A stretch of 64,000 nt of DNA. It comes from Mucilaginibacter robiniae. Lineage in GTDB: Bacteria > Bacteroidota > Bacteroidia > Sphingobacteriales > Sphingobacteriaceae. The notes under the pieces are model-generated. The model saw only the letters and a program-made list of their open reading frames with translations, had not been told where the DNA came from and made no database searches. How positions within the stretch are numbered: position 1 is the first letter of the stretch; every line of letters begins with the position of its first letter. Location of the stretch: contig NZ_CP051682.1 of assembly GCF_012849215.1 (NCBI RefSeq), forward strand, positions 3,658,001-3,722,000. The letters are read 5' to 3'. A program made the translations under genes and the position numbers. Positions 57,580 to 64,000 of this stretch are shown here, piece by piece.

Positions 57580-58998
57580 ATGAGAAAACAGATTTTTACC
57601 TTCCTAAGCGTTGTGCTGACTTGCGCAGTGCTTATTTTTCAATCCTGTAAAAAGGATAAAACCACAACCAGTTCCAGCAGTTCAGCCACGATTACGGCGC
57701 TGACCTGTTCCAGTACTGCATTTTCAGGAACGGCTTATGCTTCAACCGCCTTTACAGGTACGGCTACCGTGCCTTATACCGGGGGTAATGGTGCTACCTA
57801 CAGTGCAGGCGCAGCTATATCTTCTACCGGCGTGACTGGCTTAACAGCTACGCTGCAAGCAGGTACCTTAGCCAGTGGTGCGGGTAATTTAACTTACACG
57901 ATTGCAGGGACGCCATCCGGAACAGGAACGGCAACGTTTGCAATCACTTTTGGCGGTCAGACTTGCAGCTTTGCCATGACGGTAAGTGCGGCAACATCCA
58001 CAACAGGATGCAGCACATCCAACACTGTAGCTGCAAAGGTGCTATGTGCCGTTCAAACGTTTGAGGCCACACTGACCACTACACAGTTGGCTGGCGTACA
58101 ATTCAGTTACACTAGCGCTAATGCGATTAAGTGGTCTAACCTGCCTTGCGGTTCACAATGCCGTGAAGGTTTGGAACTAAGCTCACTTACTTCTACACAG
58201 CTTGCTGCGGCTATGGCTATCGTTGCTGCGGCATCTGGCACAGATGCGAATCAGGGTTACAGTGAAGCTACGCAGATCATTGCGGCGGATGACGTGCTGA
58301 AAGCGACTGCCGGTGGTACGACTTATAGTTCTGGCAACTATTTTATTGCATTCGTGGGCACGCCAAGCGCAACCGGTACCTGGCAGCTGCAATTTGGCGG
58401 TCACCACTTAGCGATTAATCGTACTTTTTCAAATGGAGCTGAAACTGGCCCAACGCCTTATTTTATCGGTGTGGAACCGAAATCCTGGACCTCTAATGGC
58501 TCTACTTATGCACCGCTGGATGATAAGCATACCGCCATGCAGAATATGTTGGGTTCCTTAAGTTCTACACAACTGGCCAGCGCTAAGCAAAGTACAACTT
58601 TCAGCGATGTGGTATTAGGACCCAATACTGATGGCAAATTCCCTTCTACCAAAGTTGGTGTTGCCGTAAGTACCTTAAGTTCTTCACAACAGGCTTATGT
58701 ATTAGCTGCCATTAAAGAGTGGACGGATGATTTGGATGCTACTACGGCAGCTTCTATTCTAGCTACATATCAGGGAGAGCTGAGCAGTACCTATATTGCT
58801 TATGGCAGTAATAGTAGCGCAACCGCAGGCTCAGCCACTACTTTCCTGACTACTAATACTGACTATGTTCGTATTGACGGGCCAAGTGTGTGGATTGAGT
58901 TTGTTTGTCAGAGTGGCGTGGTGTATTCAAGCCAAATCCATTACCATACAGTATGGCGCGATCATACCCGTGACTACGGCAATAACTTCACGTTTTAA
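57580..58998 (+). CDS. DUF3500 lipoprotein
   Basis: The 472-residue protein has a lipobox (LIFQSC, Cys23), a Ser/Thr-rich linker and an Ala/Gly/Thr-rich repetitive region to about residue 140 that resembles putative Ig-like surface domains. From about 150 on it matches DUF3500 (LTTTQLAGVQFSYTSANAIK, GTPSATGTWQLQFGGHHLAI) and ends with the His-rich IHYHTVWRDHTRDYG. The function of DUF3500 is not known; the conserved His and Asp residues would suit a metal site. Located at the cell surface or periplasm. It is 11 bases before a HupE/UreJ-like gene, so the pair is probably cotranscribed. Confidence 0.75.
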   Translation: MRKQIFTFLSVVLTCAVLIFQSCKKDKTTTSSSSSATITALTCSSTAFSGTAYASTAFTGTATVPYTGGNGATYSAGAAISSTGVTGLTATLQAGTLASGAGNLTYTIAGTPSGTGTATFAITFGGQTCSFAMTVSAATSTTGCSTSNTVAAKVLCAVQTFEATLTTTQLAGVQFSYTSANAIKWSNLPCGSQCREGLELSSLTSTQLAAAMAIVAAASGTDANQGYSEATQIIAADDVLKATAGGTTYSSGNYFIAFVGTPSATGTWQLQFGGHHLAINRTFSNGAETGPTPYFIGVEPKSWTSNGSTYAPLDDKHTAMQNMLGSLSSTQLASAKQSTTFSDVVLGPNTDGKFPSTKVGVAVSTLSSSQQAYVLAAIKEWTDDLDATTAASILATYQGELSSTYIAYGSNSSATAGSATTFLTTNTDYVRIDGPSVWIEFVCQSGVVYSSQIHYHTVWRDHTRDYGNNFTF

Positions 58999-59009
58999 AG
59001 CTGAAAACA

Positions 59010-60359
59010 GTGTTTCATAAATTTTATAAATTTGATAACAGCCGTCCCTTCCGTTTAGGGCGGCTGTTTTCCTTGACCATTTTAATGGTAGTGTTAGGTT
59101 TTCTTCAAGGCTTAGCCCATCCTATGCCAAACTCGGTGCTGTTGTTGGATATTGGCGGTCATAGCGTCAAAGCCGAATTGCAATTGCCTTTAAATGAATT
59201 AGAGTTGGCTTTTGGCCACGATGTTAACCGGCATTCTGAAGGACTAGTGCAACGTTTAGGACCGCAACTGAATACCTATTTACTCCAACATATGCATCCG
59301 GCAAGTATGGATGGAAAGAAGTGGACAATACAAATTAGCAGCATGCAGGTACAACCTGTACAGCAAAGTATGAGCGGCCCTTACAATGAACTGACGGTTC
59401 AGCTTATGCTGCTGCCGCCGGAGAACGAGACACCTCGTCACTTCATGCTGAACTATGATGTCATCATCCATCAGGTGGTCACTCATTTTGCGCTGGTTTC
59501 AGTAAGGCAGGACTGGGATAATGCGCAAACGGCAGGACACCCTTACCAAGTAGCAGCTATTCGCATGAACACGGTGGATAACAAACTTTATCCTGTAGAA
59601 ATCAATGTGCAGGAAGGTGCGCTTTGGACTGGGTTTACCAATATGGTGAGCTTGGGCATGAACCATATCAAGGAAGGAACAGACCACCTGCTTTTTCTTT
59701 TGACACTTTTATTGCCAGCGACTTTAACGGTTAAAAATAGGCGCTGGAACGGCTTTGGCGGTACAAAAAGGAGTTTAACCAACATTTTGAAAATTGTTAC
59801 AGCCTTTACCATTGGGCATTCTGTTACCCTCATCATCGGTGCTTTAGGTGTCGTGCATTTTCCGGGCCAAATCATTGAAGTTTTGATTGCATTAAGCATA
59901 CTGGTTTCCGCTGTTCATGCCTTAAAACCAATCTTTCCGGGCAAAGAGCTTTATATTGCAGGAGGCTTTGGGCTAATTCACGGTATGGCTTTTGCTGAAT
60001 CGCTGATTAATCTGAACCTGGATGGACTGCGCATGATGCTCAGTATCTTAGGTTTTAACTTAGGTATTGAATTAATGCAAATTTTAATCATTGCTATTAT
60101 CATACCTTGGTTAATCATACTAAGTAGAAACAATGCCTATGCAGGTTTACGCATCATTGGATCTGTAGTGGCCGCTATCGCAGCCCTAGCCTGGATGACA
60201 GAGCGTATCAGTGGTGAACCTAATATCATCAGCAGTATGGTGACGAATGCAGCTGAATATAGCTTCTGGATCATTCCTGTTTTAGCCATAGCAGCTTTTG
60301 GTAGTTATGTTGTAGTTTCTAAGAAACAAACGTCCAAACACATTGGCGTCGATATATGA
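59010..60359 (+). CDS. HupE/UreJ-like membrane protein with extracytoplasmic N-terminal domain
   Basis: After an N-terminal hydrophobic segment (LTILMVVLGFLQGLAHPMP) comes a periplasmic beta-rich domain to about residue 205, then a membrane part of about six helices with the HupE/UreJ_2 motifs NHIKEGTDHLLFLLTLLLP, FTIGHSVTLI and FGLIHGMAFAESL. His and Asp in these helices are thought to bind nickel or cobalt in HupE/UreJ transporters. There are no hydrogenase or urease genes near, so the ion may differ. A terminator-like hairpin lies inside the first codons (59037-59068), which raises doubt about the exact start. Total length 449 residues. Confidence 0.8.
   Translation: MFHKFYKFDNSRPFRLGRLFSLTILMVVLGFLQGLAHPMPNSVLLLDIGGHSVKAELQLPLNELELAFGHDVNRHSEGLVQRLGPQLNTYLLQHMHPASMDGKKWTIQISSMQVQPVQQSMSGPYNELTVQLMLLPPENETPRHFMLNYDVIIHQVVTHFALVSVRQDWDNAQTAGHPYQVAAIRMNTVDNKLYPVEINVQEGALWTGFTNMVSLGMNHIKEGTDHLLFLLTLLLPATLTVKNRRWNGFGGTKRSLTNILKIVTAFTIGHSVTLIIGALGVVHFPGQIIEVLIALSILVSAVHALKPIFPGKELYIAGGFGLIHGMAFAESLINLNLDGLRMMLSILGFNLGIELMQILIIAIIIPWLIILSRNNAYAGLRIIGSVVAAIAALAWMTERISGEPNIISSMVTNAAEYSFWIIPVLAIAAFGSYVVVSKKQTSKHIGVDI
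59037..59072 (+). terminator. Terminator-like hairpin inside the 5' end of the HupE-like gene
   Basis: AACAGCCG (59037-59044) pairs with CGGCTGTT (59061-59068), extended by CCC (59046-59048) with GGG (59058-59060) across a one-base bulge, and followed by TTTTCCTT. It follows the DUF3500 stop by 38 bases but falls within the first codons of the next gene as called. Confidence 0.5.
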
Positions 60360-60935
60360 TTGAACATTGCCAGTACCCACAGGAACGCTTACCTAAAATA
60401 AACGATAGTAGATAGAATGGTATAAATACTCGCCTGATAGTCCAGCAAAATGCAATTACTGCAATAATTGCCTAAATAGGAGTAATTAGCCGTAAATCAA
60501 TTATTAAAGTAAAGGCCTCACTTTCTAAGTACTTTATCAAGTAAGGGGCGTTTTGGGAAATGTTCAATCCTTTAGTTGGTATTCGGAAGTGAAGTAGTAT
60601 ATTAAGAATGTAATTTGGCAAGTTATTAGAATAACCGGCTTGCAAGTATCGTCTTTCTAATTACTATACCATATTTGGGGCATCTTAAAGAAGCGAAAAG
60701 TTGCTATACTCATTGTATCCCGCTTTCTTGATATCGAGAGTTTATTTCATTTTGGAGGCCAGATAATCTAGCATGCTACCTAATAACAAAATAGCAGCTC
60801 CAATTTCAAATAATAACTCGTAAGAATGGTAAATGGAAAACAGGTAAGACAACAGGTATGCCGTGCCGGCATGGGTTACCGACTAGCAAACCTGTATCGC
60901 CTTAATGGTGGAATCTGGTAATTTGAGTAGATGGC
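60360..60935. other. 576-base region between HupE-like gene and secreted hypothetical gene
   Basis: The left 380 bases are without a reading frame; a loose hairpin (AAGGCCTCACTT...AAGTAAGGGGCG, near 60510-60550) may be the terminator of the HupE-like gene. The right part holds the interrupted minus-strand frame listed separately. Confidence 0.3.
60742..60927 (-). pseudogene. Remnant of a small membrane protein with in-frame TAG
   Basis: On the minus strand a frame of 62 codons reads LKLPDSTIKAIQVC, then TAG (60883-60885), then SVTHAGTAYLLSYLFS and IGAAILLLGSMLDYLA, ending KMK and TAA. The part after the TAG has the look of two membrane helices. No good start codon is seen, so it is probably a gene fragment. 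Evidence is limited to hydrophobic pattern and frame openness. Confidence 0.25.
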
Positions 60936-61358
60936 TTAAAAGAAGATGTCTATATAGTCTGTAGATTCACCATCGCAGTTTAACATAGACTGTAGGCGCC
61001 AGTACTTACGTTTGCCGGAAGCCTTGAAGATGACCAGCCCTGTACTTTCGCAAGGTTGCCCGCCATTGATATAGGATATACGCGATACGATCTTGCCGTT
61101 AAACTTCAGTTCACGCCCCCTAGCCAAAAAAGTACCCTTTATGGTTATATAATCATTTTTGAGTTTGTCTCTTTGCTCACCTTCAATGCTGTATTCATCT
61201 TTTCCTAGCGATTTGATCATTACCGTTCCGGGTTTAGCTTTATTAAAGGCGATCCACTGGATGGTGAAAGAATGGGAGCCAACCCGAACTGGTAAAGTTT
61301 GAGCAGTTGCTGCGAGCGTATAGCATAACCATAAAGCAATAAACAAGGTAAACTTCAT
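60936..61358 (-). CDS. Small secreted hypothetical protein
   Basis: I use the ATG at 61358, which starts a clear signal peptide (MKFTLFIALWLCYTLAATAQ), giving 140 residues; a longer frame from 61472 has no signal at its start. The mature part is beta-rich (GTVMIKSLGKDEYSIEGEQR, ITIKGTFLARGRELKFNGKI) with two Cys (in QPCEST and LNCDGE) that could form a disulfide. I do not recognise the family. It stands in a group of small genes that look like immunity or accessory proteins. Confidence 0.6.
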   Translation of the reverse strand: MKFTLFIALWLCYTLAATAQTLPVRVGSHSFTIQWIAFNKAKPGTVMIKSLGKDEYSIEGEQRDKLKNDYITIKGTFLARGRELKFNGKIVSRISYINGGQPCESTGLVIFKASGKRKYWRLQSMLNCDGESTDYIDIFF

Positions 61359-61471
61359 ATCTATAATTGGATAGGTGTTTATCCTAAACAGGCAATCATT
61401 TGACTTGTTTAAAGCCACCGTCAGTCTTACGGTAATTGCCTGTAAAAGGCCGACTTGCTCAAAGGGCTTCA

Positions 61472-61918
61472 TTACGCCCGGTTCCGGTGGTACCCGTACC
61501 GGTTTTCCAAGTCTTTGACTTTTTGTACATCACAACCAAAAACAGAGAGGCAGAATCTGTTCCGTGGAGGCTCTTTACTGTAAAAAAGCACATAACAGTC
61601 ATAAGGTACACCCCGGCTTTCCAGTTCTTGCTTCAGGTTCTGAAGATCATCTTCTGTTTTGACGAAGCCAATCAGATGCTTGTTAGCATTAGAGTCAGCC
61701 TTGATAATACTGAATGCATGAGCCACTGCCTCTTTTTCAATGGTGAAATATTCCAAGTCCTGCCGTTGTCCGCGTTCGGTATACTACCAAACATAAGCGT
61801 TGCCGTTAAAGTCCAGTCCATATCCTTCATCAATCCGGATCTTACCGATGGCATATCGATCGGCATAGCAATTTGTGCTTAACCATGCTAATAAGTCATT
61901 TATCGTTTCTGGTATCAT
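61472..61918 (-). pseudogene. Immunity-like small protein interrupted by in-frame TAG
   Basis: Read from the ATG at 61918 the frame has 149 codons: MIPETINDLLAWLS...LDFNGNAYVW, TAG at codon 45 (61784-61786), then YTERGQRQDLEYFTIEKEAV...GCDVQKVKDLENRYGY, stop TAA. Both sides read as one compact cytoplasmic protein, with acidic and aromatic content typical of immunity proteins of Bacteroidota toxin systems. The intact right part alone would be a 94-residue frame from 61756. Explanations are a Tyr or Trp codon mutated to TAG, a sequencing error, or TAG read-through. Family not identified. Confidence 0.5.
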
Positions 61919-61968
61919 CGCCTATTACTCAGATTTAGTCGCTAGAGGGCCTAACTGCCAGACGGGGT

Positions 61969-62316
61969 TTATTTGGCATTCCACCATGGATACTTCTCCT
62001 CGGCTAATGCTTTCTTGCTCTCTGGCTTACCATCGTTGGCCAGTTTGGCTTTCATGTAGTTCTACCAGCCGTTTTTTGGTGTATTATCACTCACGTAAAA
62101 TTCCCCTGCACCGGTATCCAAACTGTCGCTCTCCGGTATACGAAAATCGTCCCAATTGTAGGTCTTGCTAGCGCCACCGCTATAAGACGTCAAGCTGGCC
62201 ACACATTCGTTATTATATAAAACCATCACCGGTACCAGAGGGTCATAAGCAAACTGACCCTGCTTATTGATATACCAGTTTGTGGTCAAAATAATTGCAT
62301 GCAGCATTCTCATCAT
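61969..62316 (-). pseudogene. Small hypothetical protein interrupted by in-frame TAG
   Basis: From the ATG at 62316 the frame runs 84 codons (TNWYINKQGQFAYDPLVPV, YNNECVASLTSYSG, ending PKNGW), meets TAG at 62062-62064, and continues in the same frame for 30 codons (NYMKAKLANDGKPESKKALA, ending PWWNAK) to TAA at 61969. The continuation has normal coding character. The TAG follows a TGG codon, exactly as in the neighbouring interrupted gene. I do not recognise the family. The natural start may lie further upstream. Confidence 0.4.
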
Positions 62317-62438
62317 AAAAACCTGGGAAGTACTTAATTGTTTATTAGCCCGAAAGACAAGAAGTGTATAGTTGCTTTACTGCAACGGCAGTTTACGGAA
62401 CGTTACACCCTTACTGTTACGAGATCAACCTTTACATA

Positions 62439-63011
62439 ATGACTTTTAAAAGTATTGTACAAACGCGCTGGAAGGTGACGCCCGAACAGGTGATCGTCTA
62501 TCCTTATGGCGTGGTCTACCTGATCAGCGTAACGATCGCTTTAACCTGGGGCTGTTGGCTGATCTTTTTGGGCTACCTATCGAAAGATACACTTACTTTA
62601 CAAGATGCGTTGGACCTTTGGCCGTTATATCTCATCTTTTTAAGTATAGTGGTATTGTTGTGGCTATTTGCCCGTACAGCTATTATATTCGATAGGTCTG
62701 TACAGTTGGTGTATAAAAGGCTGTTCGGGTTGATCACCACCAGAAAACTGAGGTTTGATCAGGTGCAGGCCATCGTACCGGTCATGAATGTGAGGGCCGC
62801 TTACCAATATCGTGTGTTCGCCAAAAACCAGCCTAATGATACAGGCACCATTATCTCTTCGCCGTTCTTATCTGAGCAAAGCCCACATGCTGTGGAGTTC
62901 CAGGCGCAGGTACTCACGATAGTAGGGCATTTTCTAAAGCTTGGCCCAGTACAGGAATCACTGATGAAGATTGGTCAGTGGCGCAAAGATAACTCCTTGA
63001 ACAAACGATGA
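62439..63011 (+). CDS. Hypothetical membrane protein with two N-terminal helices
   Basis: I choose the ATG at 62439 (MTFKSIVQTRWKV) over an upstream one at 62364, because the extra 25 residues are Cys/Tyr-rich and unlike the rest. The 190-residue protein has two hydrophobic helices (about 24-46 and 61-79) followed by a soluble domain of about 105 residues with a PH-like feel (YKRLFGLITTRKLRFDQVQA). Family not recognised. It overlaps the next gene by 4 bases (ATGA), so the two are translationally coupled and probably work together. Confidence 0.6.
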   Translation: MTFKSIVQTRWKVTPEQVIVYPYGVVYLISVTIALTWGCWLIFLGYLSKDTLTLQDALDLWPLYLIFLSIVVLLWLFARTAIIFDRSVQLVYKRLFGLITTRKLRFDQVQAIVPVMNVRAAYQYRVFAKNQPNDTGTIISSPFLSEQSPHAVEFQAQVLTIVGHFLKLGPVQESLMKIGQWRKDNSLNKR

Positions 63012-63562
63012 ACGATAAATTATCCAAAACCTATTTGTTTGAGCGGCACACGCAGCAGCAGGTGACCGGCTGGGCAGCACGGCTCCACTACTTCTATTTT
63101 TTCAGAGCCTGGGGCGGGCATGCTAATGACGGTGATGAGTTTACAGCGGGCATCTCTTATACGGATAAAGAAGTCCTCAAATATAAACTGATTCAACTAG
63201 GATTCACGCTCAGAAGCATAACTGCAGATGACCCGCAGCCTGAATGGGGCAAGTCCTACCCGGGAACGGAGTTTGCCAAATTCAAAATACCTATTTCTCA
63301 TTTTCCTGAACTTGAGCAACCGGGACACGTTGTCATTGATGAAGTCCCGGTATTTGTTTGGGTTACCCCGCAAATCATTCAATTCTCCGTATCTGGCCTG
63401 GCAGATGGCAATCGGTACGAAGTTTCGCAAGCCGACTTTGATGCTTGCCTTAAACTGGAAAAACTATTTGACCAATTGGTGTGGCAGTCCTTCAAAGACG
63501 AAAGGATCACGCAAAGCGCGCAATGCATATCCACAACCCGGTATCCTGAACTATTTATATGA
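63008..63562 (+). CDS. Hypothetical cytoplasmic protein, coupled to upstream membrane protein
   Basis: The 184-residue protein has no signal peptide or membrane helix. It contains HYFYFFRAWGGHANDGDEF and an acidic, aromatic-rich body (ELEQPGHVVIDEVPVFVWVT), a composition often seen in immunity proteins, but I cannot assign a family. Its ATG overlaps the stop of the membrane protein gene by 4 bases. Stop is TGA at 63560-63562. Confidence 0.6.
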   Translation: MNDKLSKTYLFERHTQQQVTGWAARLHYFYFFRAWGGHANDGDEFTAGISYTDKEVLKYKLIQLGFTLRSITADDPQPEWGKSYPGTEFAKFKIPISHFPELEQPGHVVIDEVPVFVWVTPQIIQFSVSGLADGNRYEVSQADFDACLKLEKLFDQLVWQSFKDERITQSAQCISTTRYPELFI

Positions 63563-63616
63563 ATTAATCTTCCTTACTTAACTACGAAATAATTATCATT
63601 CACCACCTTATCCGTT

Positions 63617-64000
63617 ATGCTGGCCCTCGTGTTAGGCGCTCAAACGCCTGCTGTAGATAAGGGCGTTGCTATGCTCAAAAGTTTTTACACTGCTTACATT
63701 TTATTGTCGTCGGGAGAAATTACTGATCTGGAAGCTAGTGAGGCAAAGCTAGTAGCATTAAGGCGCAAATATTGCACGCCAGCCTGCCTAAAACAATTCC
63801 AGAAACTGGTTGAAGACACTATTGGCGATCCCATTATCCAGGCGCAGGATAGCTACAAAGCGCATACCAAAACCCTAGTCATTAAAAAGATTCAAAGAAG
63901 TCCAACCGTTATGCAGTGTCTTATATTGATATTGAAAGCACACATCAAACGACCACCATTTACGTGACCTTGACCGAGCAAAAAGGTACACTTAAAATCT
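63617..64000 (+). pseudogene. DUF3828-like secreted protein with frameshift, cut by window end
   Basis: The frame begins MLALVLGAQTPAVDKGVAML, with a short export-like segment, then KSFYTAYILLSSGEITD and RRKYCTPACLKQFQ, which resembles DUF3828 (NTF2-like small secreted proteins; some are type VI immunity proteins). After LVIKK the frame loses sense, while the -1 frame from 63889 continues DSKKSNRYAVSYIDIEST and VTLTEQKGTLKI to the window end, a typical end for this fold. The change lies at an A5 run (63884-63888); one extra A would restore the frame. It is either a frameshift mutation or a homopolymer error. Confidence 0.5.

Noticed and set aside
61436..61882. 148-codon plus-strand frame opposite the TAG-interrupted immunity-like gene
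   Set aside because: The minus-strand reading has better coding character (amphipathic, acidic, conserved-looking motifs); the plus frame reads as a shadow.
63884..63889. Programmed -1 frameshifting at the A-rich site in the DUF3828-like gene
   Set aside because: The zero-frame codons are ATT AAA AAG, so the slippery heptamer A-AAA-AAG is not in the required register, and no stimulatory hairpin is obvious; a lost A is simpler.

Overview
The window looks like chromosomal DNA of a soil or plant-associated Bacteroidota, most likely a Sphingobacteriaceae member of the Mucilaginibacter/Pedobacter type. The signs are a SusC/SusD pair, many Sec-signal-bearing glycoside hydrolases, no Shine-Dalgarno-like spacing before genes, TAnnTTTG-type -7 elements, TAA as the dominant stop, and AT-leaning composition (about 40-45% GC by eye).

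Positions 1-52,856 are one very large polysaccharide utilization locus (PUL), cut at its left end by the window. In order it holds: the C-terminal part of a GH2 enzyme; a sodium:solute symporter plus a DHDPS/NanA-family aldolase; a fucose-isomerase-like enzyme and a DUF3826 protein; SusC and SusD followed by a strong terminator; then a nearly gapless plus-strand run of about 37 kb. That run carries a PL1 pectate lyase, a beta-helix/barrel fusion, GH140-like apiosidase, GH43, two sialidase-fold (BNR) proteins, a SASA acetylesterase, two further GH2, two GH78, a second DUF3826 protein, an STN-fused alpha/beta-hydrolase esterase, a Tat-exported sugar isomerase/epimerase-like protein, a GH141-like beta-helix enzyme, an L-rhamnose mutarotase-like protein, a Gfo/Idh dehydrogenase, a second symporter, GH106 and GH127. 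A convergent two-gene operon (DUF5703 enzyme and a second SASA esterase) closes the locus.

The family set (PL1, GH2, GH43, GH78, GH106, GH127, GH140, GH141, sialidase folds, esterases) overlaps strongly with the published Bacteroides thetaiotaomicron rhamnogalacturonan-II (RG-II) systems. My main hypothesis is that this is an RG-II-type pectin PUL. The aldolase and symporter would then take up and split the 2-keto-3-deoxy sugars of RG-II (Kdo and Dha). No dedicated regulator is visible in the 52 kb.

Positions 52,996-57,058 are core genome: fructose-1,6-bisphosphatase (fbp), an Rrf2 regulator divergent from a cysteine desulfurase that is preceded by a clear SAM-I riboswitch, a TlpA-like thioredoxin, and a tRNA-Cys with an extra base in its acceptor stem.

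Positions 57,059-64,000 look accessory: an inverted repeat beside the tRNA, a DUF3500 lipoprotein with a HupE/UreJ-like membrane protein, and a stretch of small secreted, immunity-like or membrane proteins. Three reading frames there are interrupted by in-frame TAG codons and a fourth is frameshifted, so this part is either decaying or recoded.
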